From Sinobaca qinghaiensis (lineage in GTDB: Bacteria; Bacillota; Bacilli; Bacillales; Marinococcaceae): a stretch of 64,000 nucleotides of DNA. The stretch lies in contig NZ_RAPK01000006.1 in NCBI RefSeq assembly GCF_003610495.1, positions 368,839-432,838 of the forward strand, in the 5' to 3' direction. Positions 33,116 through 42,027 of this stretch are shown here, piece after piece; position 1 is the first letter of the stretch, and each line of letters begins with the position of its first letter. A program made the translations under genes and the position numbers. A model generated the notes under the pieces. The model had not been told where the DNA came from and made no database searches. It saw only the letters and a list, made by a program, of their open reading frames with translations.

Positions 33116-35542
33116 ATGTTTGAAATTATAGAAACATATCAATTAGGAACGGCGGCGATATCGGTGCTCGTTGCTGTGCTGGCTTCATACGCGGCGCTGC
33201 ATGTTTCCGCCCAGATGGTCGATTCCAGAGGCATACGCCGGAAGCTTTGGCTGTTCAGCGGCTCTTTGGTGATGGCTATTGGCATCTGGTCGATGCATAT
33301 CATCGGAATGATGGCTGTTCATTTAGGAATCCCGGTCGAATACAACCCCTGGCTGCTGAGTGTATCGTTTGGCGCGGCCTGGCTCGGTGCTTTAATAGCT
33401 TTCTGGGTCGTTTCCGTCTCCTCTTCACTGCACGGTCTTCGCCTGTTATCAGCCGGCGTATGTATGGGCAGCGCGATTGCTGCCATGCATTATATTGGAA
33501 TGGAAGCGATGGAGCGTACCATCATTACATATAATGTTCCGCTTCTGCTTCTTTCCATCCTTGTATCGATAGGAGCCTCGATTTTAGCACTGCGGTGTTT
33601 TTATGTGTTTCCGGCCTGGCCTGATTCCAAAAAGAAATATGCATTAAAAGCGGCAAGCGCGGTGCTGCTCGGAGCAGCGATAAGCGGAACGCATTATATA
33701 GGTTTAAGTGCGGCCCGGTTCCGGATATATGCTGATTCACCGGCAAGCGGGGAAGTGACCAGCCTCACCATGGCCGTTATTATCGGCCTGCTGGTTTTTT
33801 TAATTCAGGGTGTTTTTATTCTTGTCGCTTTTTATGACCGGCGTGTGGTATCGCAGGCGGTGAAACTAACAGATAACGAGCAGCGCTATCAGTCCTTGAT
33901 TGCCCACAGCGTGGACGCTATTTTTACACTGGATCTGCAGGGGAAATTTCGCAGAATGAATCAAATCGGAGTGGAATGGTCCGGCCTCTCTCTTTCCCAA
34001 TGGACGTTGAAGAGCTGGGAGCAGCTGTTCCATGGCGACACGGTTGACTTAACGGTCAAACATTTTCGGCAGGTGGTCACCGAAGAACGGGCAGTGAATT
34101 TTAATACTGCCATTACAGCCAAGGGTAGAGCACTTCATCTGAACGTAACGCTGATCCCTTTGTATTTAGACGGGAAGCTCGACGGTGTGCAGGGAATTGC
34201 CCGCGATATCAGCGAACAGGTCGTGGGTGAACAACAGCTGCAGCAGGCAGCCTATCATGATTTGTTAACCGGTCTTCCCAACCGCCGTTCTTTTGTGCAT
34301 CATTTAAAAGAAAAATTCCAGCGCTCCGATGAAGGCTATGCGTTACTTTTTTTGGATTTGAATCGATTTAAAGTGATTAATGACTCCATCGGTCATACAG
34401 TAGGAGATCAGCTGCTGGAAGCCGCGGCAGGCCGCCTGAAAAATAAAGTAGGAGACGCGGGGTTTCTGGCACGGCTCGGAGGAGATGAATTTACGATCTT
34501 TCTGCCGGACTATATATCCAAGGAACGTCTGGAGAGCCAGGTGGAACATCTGCTTGAAGCGTTCAGTACTCCTTTTTTTATAGATGGATATACGCTTTCC
34601 ACTTCAGCAAGTGTGGGGATCGCGCTGGCTCCGCAGGATGGCAGAGATCCGGATACGTTAATAAAACACGCGGATCTGGCGATGTACGAATCAAAAAAAA
34701 GAGGGCCGAACAGCGTTACCTTTTTTCATCCACAGCTGGCAGAAGCTTCGCAGTTTCTGCTTCAAAAAGAACTCGATCTTCAGCTGGGCATCGACCGGGA
34801 AGAATTTTTTCTGGAGTATCAGCCGCGTATCGGCTGTCATCATCGGCGGATTGCCGGAGTGGAAGCGCTGGTGAGTTGGAAAAAAAGCGATGGAACCATT
34901 GTGCCGCCCGGTCAGTTTATTCCCCTTTCCGAAGAAACCGGGCAGATTATTCCGCTGGGCGCCTTTGTTCTGGATCAGGCCTGCCGGCAGGCAAAACAAT
35001 GGCAGGAAAATGGGACACCTATTCTCGTTTCCGTTAATTTATCGGCCAGGCAGTTTCAATCGGTGGAACTAGTGCCTTATATAAAAGCTCTTTTAGAAAG
35101 ATATAAGCTGCCTCCCTCTCTGCTGGAACTCGAAGTGACGGAAAGTATGACGATGAATTGTACCGATCACTCCATTCAAATGCTTCATCAGCTGCGCGCA
35201 TTGGGAGTATCGCTGTCGATGGATGACTTTGGCACGGGATACAGTTCCCTTTCCCATTTAAAAGATTTCCCTATTCAGCGGCTGAAGCTGGACCGCACGT
35301 TCGTCCAGGGGGTCCATGAGAACAGCAAAACCGAAAAAATCACCCAGGCAATTATTGCTCTCGGACGCTACCTTGATCTCGAGGTTACGGGGGAGGGCGC
35401 AGAAACCGAGGAACAGGTCGCCTACCTGGAAGCGCATCACTGTTCCGACATTCAGGGGTTTTATTTCAGTAAAGCGTTATCGGTTGAAGAGCTGGAGGAA
35501 CGTTATTTAAGCCGCATGGCTTTTTCCGGGGAAAGTAAATAA
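33116..35542 (+). CDS. MHYT-PAS-GGDEF-EAL membrane protein (c-di-GMP turnover)
   Basis: 808 residues from the ATG at 33116 behind GGGGGAT. Residues 1 to about 250 are a MHYT sensor with seven helices and the repeated motifs MHIIGM, MHYIGM and THYIGL that may bind a metal or gas. Next come a PAS domain (YQSLIAHSVDAIFTLD), a GGDEF domain with DLLTGLPNRRSF and an intact LARLGGDEFTIFL, and an EAL domain with GVEALVSW and DDFGTGYSSLSHLKDFPIQRLKLDRTF. Both catalytic domains keep their motifs, so synthesis and breakdown of c-di-GMP are possible. It is likely a single-gene unit. Confidence 0.92.
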   Translation: MFEIIETYQLGTAAISVLVAVLASYAALHVSAQMVDSRGIRRKLWLFSGSLVMAIGIWSMHIIGMMAVHLGIPVEYNPWLLSVSFGAAWLGALIAFWVVSVSSSLHGLRLLSAGVCMGSAIAAMHYIGMEAMERTIITYNVPLLLLSILVSIGASILALRCFYVFPAWPDSKKKYALKAASAVLLGAAISGTHYIGLSAARFRIYADSPASGEVTSLTMAVIIGLLVFLIQGVFILVAFYDRRVVSQAVKLTDNEQRYQSLIAHSVDAIFTLDLQGKFRRMNQIGVEWSGLSLSQWTLKSWEQLFHGDTVDLTVKHFRQVVTEERAVNFNTAITAKGRALHLNVTLIPLYLDGKLDGVQGIARDISEQVVGEQQLQQAAYHDLLTGLPNRRSFVHHLKEKFQRSDEGYALLFLDLNRFKVINDSIGHTVGDQLLEAAAGRLKNKVGDAGFLARLGGDEFTIFLPDYISKERLESQVEHLLEAFSTPFFIDGYTLSTSASVGIALAPQDGRDPDTLIKHADLAMYESKKRGPNSVTFFHPQLAEASQFLLQKELDLQLGIDREEFFLEYQPRIGCHHRRIAGVEALVSWKKSDGTIVPPGQFIPLSEETGQIIPLGAFVLDQACRQAKQWQENGTPILVSVNLSARQFQSVELVPYIKALLERYKLPPSLLELEVTESMTMNCTDHSIQMLHQLRALGVSLSMDDFGTGYSSLSHLKDFPIQRLKLDRTFVQGVHENSKTEKITQAIIALGRYLDLEVTGEGAETEEQVAYLEAHHCSDIQGFYFSKALSVEELEERYLSRMAFSGESK

Positions 35543-35651
35543 AGAAACTACAGTCCGGGATGTATGACCGGAATATTCAATCGTTTTAAAGGTTTAAAAA
35601 GACAGGTTTGGTGAAACATAAAATAAATAAGGCAATTATCCCCTCCTATAT

Positions 35652-35691
35652 AAGCTGGAAAAAGGTTCGTATCTTTTTCCGGCTTTTTTTA
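35652..35691 (+). terminator. Terminator after the MHYT-GGDEF-EAL gene
   Basis: AAGCTGGAAAAAG (35652-35664) pairs with CTTTTTCCGGCTT (35673-35685) with one wobble, followed by T's. Confidence 0.85.
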
Positions 35692-35726
35692 GTGTGAAAG
35701 ATCTGCCGTAGAAAGGAGAAAGACTT

Positions 35727-36920
35727 ATGACAGAACAGCTTCATCTTCTTTTCATTCTGCTTTTTATTGGATTTATTATCCTGGTAATAGATAAGAAAAA
35801 TAAACAGTTTCCGGTGCCGATGGTGCTGCTTCTGCTGGGTATCGCTTTATCCTTTGTTCCCTACTTTTCTTCCTTATACTTAACGAAAGATATTATATTT
35901 ATGGTGTTTCTGCCGGCGCTGCTGTTTGCTTCCGCGTATAAATTTCCGGTAAAAGATTTAAAGAAAAATGCGAGCACAATAGCCGTACTGGCCTCTATCG
36001 GCCTTATATTGACGACGTTGTTATTTGGAGGAGCGATTTATGCGCTGGCTCCGGCTTTTGCAGATATTTCTTTTGTAGGGGCTCTTTTGATTGCGGCGAT
36101 ATTAACTCCTACTGATCCGGTCTCAGTGACTTCGATTTTGGAAAAAACATCCGAAGATAAAAATATTTCCACTATCGTAGAGGGAGAATCGATGATTAAT
36201 GACGGGACGAGTGTGGTTGTATTCACGATTGTAGCTGCGATGTTTGTTCACGGAGAGACGTTTTCTGTAGGTTCTTTCCTGGGAGAGTTTCTCCTCGTTT
36301 CCCTTGGCGGAACAGCTATTGGCCTGGCAGCAGGATGGATCATTACCAAAGCGGTTCACTACATGCATCAGCACGTGTATCAGGTGATGCTCAGTCTCCT
36401 GGCGGCTTATGGAAGTTTTTACATCGCGGAGGCAGCCGGTGTTTCCGGAGTGCTTGCTACTGTATGTACGGGAATCATGGTTTCCTATGCACTGACGTCT
36501 ACGGAGAATGAGGATAACCTGCGCTCCTATCTGGACGGATTCTGGAATGTGCTGGAGCCTATTATTCTGTCGCTTCTTTTTCTGCTGATTGGTATTCAGG
36601 CCGCAGACTATCTTGTCTTTGACGGCTGGCTGTTTGCGGTTGTTATTTTTATTTTGTCGCTGTTGGTCCGGTTTGTCGTACTGGGAGGCGTGCTCCATAA
36701 TCCTCTCTCCATTCCGGCTTCGTTCAGCTGGACTTCTATTTCCATTATTACCTGGTCGGGGCTGAAAGGAACCGTCTCCGTTGCCCTTTTGCTCAGCATT
36801 GAAGCAGACCCGAACAGCCAGGCGGATATGATTGTATCCCTGACTTTTGCTGCCATTGTGCTGTCCCTTGTTATTCAAAGCCTGGGAGAATATCCTATTA
36901 TGAAGAAAGTGGAAAAATAA
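35727..36920 (+). CDS. Na+/H+ antiporter, CPA1 family
   Basis: 397 residues with ATG at 35727 behind AAAGGAG. About twelve membrane helices are seen. Conserved CPA1 stretches are FLPALLFASAYK, LTPTDPVSVTSIL with the Asp pair region, EGESMINDGTSVVVFTI, and SWSGLKGTVSVALLLSIE-like (TWSGLKGTVSVALLLSIE). It swaps Na+ for H+ and helps pH and sodium balance, consistent with an alkaliphilic or halophilic host. The length is shorter than the 500 or more residues of many NhaP proteins because it has no long C-terminal cytoplasmic domain. Confidence 0.9.
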   Translation: MTEQLHLLFILLFIGFIILVIDKKNKQFPVPMVLLLLGIALSFVPYFSSLYLTKDIIFMVFLPALLFASAYKFPVKDLKKNASTIAVLASIGLILTTLLFGGAIYALAPAFADISFVGALLIAAILTPTDPVSVTSILEKTSEDKNISTIVEGESMINDGTSVVVFTIVAAMFVHGETFSVGSFLGEFLLVSLGGTAIGLAAGWIITKAVHYMHQHVYQVMLSLLAAYGSFYIAEAAGVSGVLATVCTGIMVSYALTSTENEDNLRSYLDGFWNVLEPIILSLLFLLIGIQAADYLVFDGWLFAVVIFILSLLVRFVVLGGVLHNPLSIPASFSWTSISIITWSGLKGTVSVALLLSIEADPNSQADMIVSLTFAAIVLSLVIQSLGEYPIMKKVEK

Positions 36921-36979
36921 AGAGGGCCGGGATGGCGAAAGTATTCAAGCAAAGTTTCATGACATCCTGCAGCATTAGG

Positions 36980-37020
36980 CCTGAACTCTTGTTATTAAAA
37001 TAGAGAGTTCAGGTTTTTCT
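36980..37020 (+). terminator. Terminator after the antiporter gene
   Basis: CCTGAACTCT (36980-36989) pairs perfectly with AGAGTTCAGG (37004-37013), followed by a T run. Confidence 0.85.
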
Positions 37021-37065
37021 TTTTTCTGTAAAAGAACTTCTTGCCAAAAGGAAGCGGTTTCAGCT

Positions 37066-37092
37066 AAACTTGTCATACAACATGACAAGTTT
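37066..37092. promoter_or_regulatory. Palindromic operator of a FadR-type regulator
   Basis: AAACTTGTCAT (37066-37076) and ATGACAAGTTT (37082-37092) are perfect inverted repeats around ACAAC. The TTGTCAT-N-ATGACAA core is typical for FadR/LldR-group GntR proteins, and the gene for one starts 30 bases downstream. Autoregulation is likely. Confidence 0.8.
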
Positions 37093-37122
37093 ATTTTGCG
37101 TTATAAGAAAGGGAGGCAGATG

Positions 37123-37833
37123 ATGGATTTCATGATTGACCGAAAGAAAGTTTCCAGTCAGGTGCTGGAGCGGATTAAAGAAAAGATCAAAAGCGGGGAC
37201 TTTCCGGCGGGGGAAAAGCTGCCGTCCGAAATGGAGCTTGCCCGCCAGTTCGGCGTGAGCCGGGCGCCGATCCGCGAAGCGCTCAGTATTTTGTCGGCGA
37301 GCGGGATCGTGGAATCAAGACAGGGCGGCGGCAGCCGGGTGCATCCGGTTCCGCTTGTTGATATGCTCGAGCAGATTCCATATGACGTCGTGAAAATCGA
37401 AGAAGTGCATGACCTTCTCGAAATGCGGAGCGTGATTGAAGTAGAAGCGGCCGCTCTTGCCGCGGTGCGCCATACGTCGGCAGAAGAAGATGAGCTTAAG
37501 CTGGCGCTCGAAGAGTTTTCCAAAACCGTAGCGGATGAACAGGAAGTAGGGGCACGGGCGGATTTTTCCTTTCACCGCGTGATGCTGAAAGCCGCCCGCA
37601 ATCCTTTCCTGGAACAGACGATGAACAACGTCAGCGGTCTTCTGCAGAAAGCGCTCGACTATTCGCTGTCGCAGAACGTGGGCAGGCAGGAAAAGCGGGA
37701 AGAAGTGTACGCAGAGCATCAGGTTATTTATGAGGCCTTCTGCCGACGGGACCCGGAAGCCGCCCGCGCCGCGATGCGGACCCATCTGGAGAATGCGCGC
37801 CGCAAGCTGGGAGACACGAGAGTAGATCACTAA
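37123..37833 (+). CDS. GntR-family regulator, FadR subgroup (LldR-like)
   Basis: 236 residues from the ATG at 37123; the ATG at 37120 is too close to AAAGGGAGG. The N-terminal winged helix has KIKSGDFPAGEKLPSEMELARQFGVSRAPIREALSILSASGIVESRQGGGSRV. The all-helical FCD/FadR C-terminal domain has the metal-ligand pattern (LLEMRSVIEVEAAALAA, FSFHRVMLKAARNPFL, HQVIYEAFCRRD). It heads an operon with lhgO, glcD- and glcF-like genes, so its effector is probably a 2-hydroxy acid such as lactate, glycolate or 2-hydroxyglutarate. The perfect palindrome ahead is its likely site. Confidence 0.9.
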   Translation: MDFMIDRKKVSSQVLERIKEKIKSGDFPAGEKLPSEMELARQFGVSRAPIREALSILSASGIVESRQGGGSRVHPVPLVDMLEQIPYDVVKIEEVHDLLEMRSVIEVEAAALAAVRHTSAEEDELKLALEEFSKTVADEQEVGARADFSFHRVMLKAARNPFLEQTMNNVSGLLQKALDYSLSQNVGRQEKREEVYAEHQVIYEAFCRRDPEAARAAMRTHLENARRKLGDTRVDH

Positions 37834-37847
37834 AAGGAGGAAATGGT

Positions 37848-39092
37848 ATGGCAGACTATATTATTATCGGCGGAGGCATTGTCGGGTTATCGACAGCCTA
37901 CGCTTTAACTAAAGAGAAGCCGGAAGCTACAATCGTTATTTTGGAAAAAGAACAGCAGGTGGCGTCGCATCAGACCGGAAACAACAGCGGCGTGATTCAT
38001 TCGGGTATTTATTACAAGCCGGGCAGCTTAAAGGCAAGGCTTGCCAAATCGGGCAACGAGTCGATGAGGCTGTTTGCCGAAGAGCACGGCATTGACGTCG
38101 ACATCTGCGGCAAGGTGATCGTGGCTTCCGAAGAAAAAGAGCTGCCGTTTCTGGAGGATTTGTATAAGCGCGGCCTGGAAAACGGCCTGAATATAAGAAA
38201 GCTCAATCAGGAGGAGCTGCGTGAAAAAGAGCCGCACGTCAACGGTATCGCGGCGATTCACGTGCCGACGGCCGGAATTATCAATTACAAACAGGTGTCC
38301 AATAAGCTCTCAGAACTCGTTCAGGCAGCCGGAGCCGAAGTGAAAAGCGGGACGGCGGTAACGGGGATCAAGGAACATGATGCAGGCGTCACCGTTGATA
38401 CCGATAAAGGCCGGTTTGAAGGAAAGTACTTAATTAACTGCGCCGGTCTGCAGAGCGACCGGATGGCAAAGCTCGCAGGCTATCATCTGGATGTGAAAAT
38501 CGTGCCGTTCCGCGGAGAATACTACAAGTTTGTGGAAACGAGCCGTCATCTCGTGCGCAATCTGATTTACCCGGTGCCGAATCCGGATTTCCCATTTCTG
38601 GGCGCCCATTTTACCCGCATGATTGACGGCAACGTGGATGCCGGGCCGAACGCGGTGCTCGGGTTTAAAAGGGAAGGCTATAAAAAAAGCGACATTAACT
38701 GGAAGGACCTGTCCGAAGTACTTCTCTATAAAGGCTTCTGGAAGCTGGCGCGCCCGTATTTGAAAGAAGGCACCGGCGAAATGATCCGCTCAGTAAACAA
38801 AAAGAAATTCGTAAAAAACCTGCAGAAGCTTCTGCCTGAAGTGCGGGAAGAGGATCTGATTCCGGGTCCGCGCGGCGTCCGTGCCCAGGCGCTGAGCGTA
38901 GACGGCAAAATGGTCGATGACTTCTATATCGTACCCGGCCGGAACAGCCTGCACGTCTGCAACGCCCCGTCTCCTGCCGCCACAGCAAGTCTTGAAATCG
39001 GCAAAGAGATTGTGAAACGCGTGGATGAAGGAAGAAGGAGGACAGATCATGGAAGCTCAATGGATTACAGCGCTGCAGCAGCGAATCGGTAA
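37848..39092 (+). CDS. lhgO: L-2-hydroxyglutarate oxidase
   Basis: 414 residues with ATG at 37848 behind AAAGGAGG. It is an FAD-dependent oxidoreductase of the DAO type with the nucleotide motif GGGIVGLSTAYAL, then GNNSGVIHSGIYYKPGS and the C-terminal GVRAQALSVDGKMVDDF, which fit LhgO. It oxidises L-2-hydroxyglutarate to 2-oxoglutarate and passes electrons to the membrane chain. The next gene starts inside its 3' end (44-base overlap). Its substrate maker, CsiD, is encoded in the same window at 60946-61878. Confidence 0.92.
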   Translation: MADYIIIGGGIVGLSTAYALTKEKPEATIVILEKEQQVASHQTGNNSGVIHSGIYYKPGSLKARLAKSGNESMRLFAEEHGIDVDICGKVIVASEEKELPFLEDLYKRGLENGLNIRKLNQEELREKEPHVNGIAAIHVPTAGIINYKQVSNKLSELVQAAGAEVKSGTAVTGIKEHDAGVTVDTDKGRFEGKYLINCAGLQSDRMAKLAGYHLDVKIVPFRGEYYKFVETSRHLVRNLIYPVPNPDFPFLGAHFTRMIDGNVDAGPNAVLGFKREGYKKSDINWKDLSEVLLYKGFWKLARPYLKEGTGEMIRSVNKKKFVKNLQKLLPEVREEDLIPGPRGVRAQALSVDGKMVDDFYIVPGRNSLHVCNAPSPAATASLEIGKEIVKRVDEGRRRTDHGSSMDYSAAAANR

Positions 39093-40455
39093 GGAGCGGG
39101 TCCAGACCGGCACAGCGGACCGGCACAGCTACAGCTACGACGGCTCGTTCGGTGAATTTCTGCCGGAGGCGGTCGTTCAGGTCAGGAGCACCGCAGAAGT
39201 AGTCGCGGTAATGGAAACAGCCAACGCCTTTCTCGTGCCGGTGACGCCAAGAGGCCAGGGCACGTGTTTGAGCGGCGGGCCGCTTCCTGTAAAGGGAGGG
39301 ATCGTGCTCGACATGAGCCAGTGGCCGTCGTCCGTCGATATTACGCCCGGTGACTTAACCGCCCGCGTTTCCCCGGGAACGCTCACCGCGGCCATTCACG
39401 CAGCGGCGGAAGAGCACGGCCTGATGTATCCCCCGGATCCGAGCAGTGCGCACGTGTCCACGATCGGCGGCAATCTCGCGGAGAATTCCGGCGGGCCCCG
39501 CGGCTTGAAGTACGGAGTAACGAAGGACTACGTGATCGGTCTGGAAGTCGTAACGCCGGAAGGCAAAATCATGCAGGCCGGCGGGAGCACGATCAAAAAC
39601 GTGACCGGGTTTGATTTGACCAAGTTGATCGTCGGCTCAGAAGGAGTGCTCGGCGTGATTACGGCAGCCACGCTCAAGCTGATCCCCAAACCGCCTGCCG
39701 TGCAGACGATTATGGCGTCATTTGCGTCGATGGAAACTGCCGGGGAGGCGATTTCCACTACGCTCACCTCCGGCATTCTCCCTGCCAAAATGGAATTTAT
39801 TGACCAGGCCTGTGCCCTTGCGGTGGAAGCCTATCAGCCGTCCGGTCTGCCGACCGATGCGGCCGCGATTGTCATGATTGAGCTGGATGGCAATGAAGAA
39901 TCGATTCAGGTGGAAGCCCGGCAGGTAAGCCAAATCATGAAAGAGCTCGGCGCTTTGGAGGTCATCGAGCCGAAGACACCGGAAGCGGCCGCTGCGATCT
40001 GGAAGGCGAGAAAAATGGTCTCACCGGCCATTGCCAAAATTAAGCCAACGAAAGTATCCGAAGATGCGACCGTGCCGAGAAGCCAAATTCCGGCGATGAC
40101 GGCGCGTCTTGCCGACATACGGGAGAAGTATAGTGTTTCGCTCGTCGTGTTCGGCCACGCGGGAGACGGCAACCTGCATCCGAATATTCTCTGCGACAAG
40201 CGCGATCAGGAGGAAATGAAGCGGGTGGAGCTTGCCGTCGGGGAAATTTTTGAAGCCGCGATTGAGCTTGGCGGCACGCTGTCCGGGGAGCATGGCATCG
40301 GCACGATGAAATCGTCGTTTATGGAGCAGGAGCTGGGCGCAGTCGGTGTGGACATGATGCGCCGGATTAAGGACGCCTGGGATCCGAACGGCATTATGAA
40401 TCCGGGCAAAATATTTGCCGAGCCCGGGCAGAGGCTGGTGTTAACCGATGAGTAA
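39049..40455 (+). CDS. glcD: FAD-linked oxidase, GlcD-like
   Basis: 468 residues from the ATG at 39049 behind AAGGAGGACAG, starting inside the lhgO gene. It has the FAD-binding type 4 domain (VTPRGQGTCLSGG, PDPSSAHVSTIGGNLAENSGGPRGLKYGVTKDYV) and the C-terminal oxidase cap (VVFGHAGDGNLHPN, LSGEHGIGTMKSSF). GlcD acts with an iron-sulfur subunit to oxidise glycolate, D-lactate or another 2-hydroxy acid. The 8-base overlap with the next gene supports a complex. The exact substrate is not fixed by sequence. Confidence 0.9.
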   Translation: MEAQWITALQQRIGKERVQTGTADRHSYSYDGSFGEFLPEAVVQVRSTAEVVAVMETANAFLVPVTPRGQGTCLSGGPLPVKGGIVLDMSQWPSSVDITPGDLTARVSPGTLTAAIHAAAEEHGLMYPPDPSSAHVSTIGGNLAENSGGPRGLKYGVTKDYVIGLEVVTPEGKIMQAGGSTIKNVTGFDLTKLIVGSEGVLGVITAATLKLIPKPPAVQTIMASFASMETAGEAISTTLTSGILPAKMEFIDQACALAVEAYQPSGLPTDAAAIVMIELDGNEESIQVEARQVSQIMKELGALEVIEPKTPEAAAAIWKARKMVSPAIAKIKPTKVSEDATVPRSQIPAMTARLADIREKYSVSLVVFGHAGDGNLHPNILCDKRDQEEMKRVELAVGEIFEAAIELGGTLSGEHGIGTMKSSFMEQELGAVGVDMMRRIKDAWDPNGIMNPGKIFAEPGQRLVLTDE

Positions 40456-41752
40456 TCCCGGTACGCTGAAAGAGCGGATGAACTATGAGAAATCCTTTGA
40501 CTGCGTGCAGTGCGGCTACTGCCTGCCTGCGTGCCCGACCTACGAAACAATGGAAACCGAAAAGCATTCACCGCGCGGCCGGATTCAGCTGATGAAGCTC
40601 GCGGCGGAAGGGAAGATTGGCCTTGAAGAGCTGGAGGAGCCCGTAGGCAAGTGCCTCGGCTGTATGGCCTGTATGCCGGTCTGTCCGACAAACGTCCAGT
40701 ACGATCAGATGCTCGAAGGCGCCAAGCGGGTCATTGAAGACAACAAACAAAAGCCGAAGTTGCAGCAGGCGGTGGAGCATTCCCTGCTCGATACGCTGAT
40801 TCCTTCTGCCGCCGGCATGAATACGGTGGGCAACCTTACCTGGCTGTATCAGAAAACCGGCCTGCAGAAAGCGGCGCAGAAGCTGCGGCTCTCCACGCTC
40901 GCACCGCTTGCGATGGGAGAGTTTGAAAAAGTGCTGCCTCCGCAGCCGTCACCGAAAGAACGAAGCGCCCGGCCGGCGTTCCGGCCGGCCCATCAGCCCG
41001 AGAAAGCCCGGGTCGCGTTTTTCACCGGCTGTGTAATGGACAGCATGTTTTTTGCGATTAACGAACAGTCGATGGAGCTGCTGGCGATTGCCGGAGCAAG
41101 TGTGATTGTCCCTGAAGAACAGACGTGCTGCGGGGCGCTGCACGCCCATTCGGGCAGGCATGACAAAGCGGTGGAGCTCGCGAAGCAGAACATTCAGATG
41201 CTCGAGGAGCTCGATGTCGATTACGTCGTGAACAATGCCGGCGGCTGCGGCGCGCAGATGATCCGCTACGACCACCTCTTTGAAGAGGGGACCGTCTGGC
41301 ATGAGCGGGCGCTGGCGTTTACAAACAAAGTAAGAGACATTACCCAGGTGCTGGCCGATCTCGACAGCCTGCGCTTTACAAAGCCGGTGAATGAACGGAT
41401 TACCTATCAGCCGTCGTGCCACATGACGAACGTACAGCGCGTCACGGAAGCGCCGCGGGCACTGATGCAGGCGATCCCCGGTATTGAACTTCAGGAAATG
41501 AACGATCCGAACTTCTGCTGCGGCTCGGCAGGGGTATATAACCTCGTTCAGCATGAGTCTTCCATGAACATTCTCGATGTGAAAATGAAGGATGCCGGCA
41601 GCACCAGCACGTCCACAATTGTAACGACGAACCCCGGCTGCCTGCTGCAGATGAAGTATGGAGCAGAGAAAGCAGCCACCGGTCAGCGCGCCGTTCATTT
41701 AGTGGAGCTGCTGATGGAAGCCGAACCAGTGCCGAAAGACTATAAACTATAG
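40448..41752 (+). CDS. glcF: Iron-sulfur subunit, GlcF-like
   Basis: 434 residues starting at the ATG at 40448, 8 bases inside glcD. Two 4Fe-4S motifs lie near the N terminus (CVQCGYCLPACP and CLGCMACMPVCP). Two CCG domains follow, with TCCGALHAHSG and FCCGSAGVYNL, which bind a further cofactor and link to quinone reduction. It carries electrons from the FAD subunit to the membrane. The set GntR-LhgO-GlcD-GlcF looks like one operon, so one hydroxy-acid signal may switch on two oxidases. Confidence 0.92.
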   Translation: MSNPGTLKERMNYEKSFDCVQCGYCLPACPTYETMETEKHSPRGRIQLMKLAAEGKIGLEELEEPVGKCLGCMACMPVCPTNVQYDQMLEGAKRVIEDNKQKPKLQQAVEHSLLDTLIPSAAGMNTVGNLTWLYQKTGLQKAAQKLRLSTLAPLAMGEFEKVLPPQPSPKERSARPAFRPAHQPEKARVAFFTGCVMDSMFFAINEQSMELLAIAGASVIVPEEQTCCGALHAHSGRHDKAVELAKQNIQMLEELDVDYVVNNAGGCGAQMIRYDHLFEEGTVWHERALAFTNKVRDITQVLADLDSLRFTKPVNERITYQPSCHMTNVQRVTEAPRALMQAIPGIELQEMNDPNFCCGSAGVYNLVQHESSMNILDVKMKDAGSTSTSTIVTTNPGCLLQMKYGAEKAATGQRAVHLVELLMEAEPVPKDYKL

Positions 41753-41764
41753 ATTGGATCCAAT
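41753..41764. promoter_or_regulatory. Palindromic operator ATTGGATCCAAT upstream of the catabolic operon
   Basis: A perfect 12-bp palindrome directly after the glcF stop. The same core occurs as a 20-bp perfect palindrome at 60211-60230 and, with one change, at 60098-60109, both in the promoter region of the GntR/FCD gene at 59402. It is the probable binding site of that regulator. Confidence 0.75.
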
Positions 41765-41800
41765 ATCCAATTTAAAAAAGTATAAATATTCAGATTCATA

Positions 41801-41829
41801 TTGACATGTTTACCGGAATTGACTATCAT
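41801..41829 (+). promoter_or_regulatory. Promoter for the catabolic operon
   Basis: TTGACA at 41801-41806 and TATCAT at 41824-41829 are exactly 17 bases apart. Transcription would begin near 41836 and give a leader of about 190 bases before the acyl-CoA dehydrogenase gene. Confidence 0.65.
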
Positions 41830-41902
41830 TATAACTATTAAAGACGATTATGGATTGTTAAGTTCCGACTTACTTCTTTAGCCGGAAGTGAATCTCGGAT
41901 CC

Positions 41903-41980
41903 AAACGCCAGTCCGCTCTGTCTTCTTGCATGATTTATTTTGCATGGAAGAATTAGGAGAAGACTGGCGTTTTCTTTTTT
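41903..41980 (+). terminator. Terminator or attenuator hairpin in the leader
   Basis: AAACGCCAGTC (41903-41913) pairs perfectly with GACTGGCGTTT (41962-41972), followed by T's. The loop of nearly 50 bases has its own stem (TTCTTGCATG with CATG-GAAGAA, one mispair). If the promoter at 41801 is used this is an attenuator; otherwise it ends the glc operon. Confidence 0.7.
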
Positions 41981-42027
41981 GTCTATATATGTAAGCGCTT
42001 TATAATACGATTGCAGGGAGCGATTCG

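Noticed and set aside
36123-36878. Minus-strand frame of 251 codons
   Set aside because: Antisense to the Na+/H+ antiporter; low-quality composition rich in Asn, Gln, Arg and His.
41836-41902. Known riboswitch in the catabolic operon leader
   Set aside because: No consensus of TPP, SAM, glycine, lysine, c-di-GMP or purine classes could be matched by eye.
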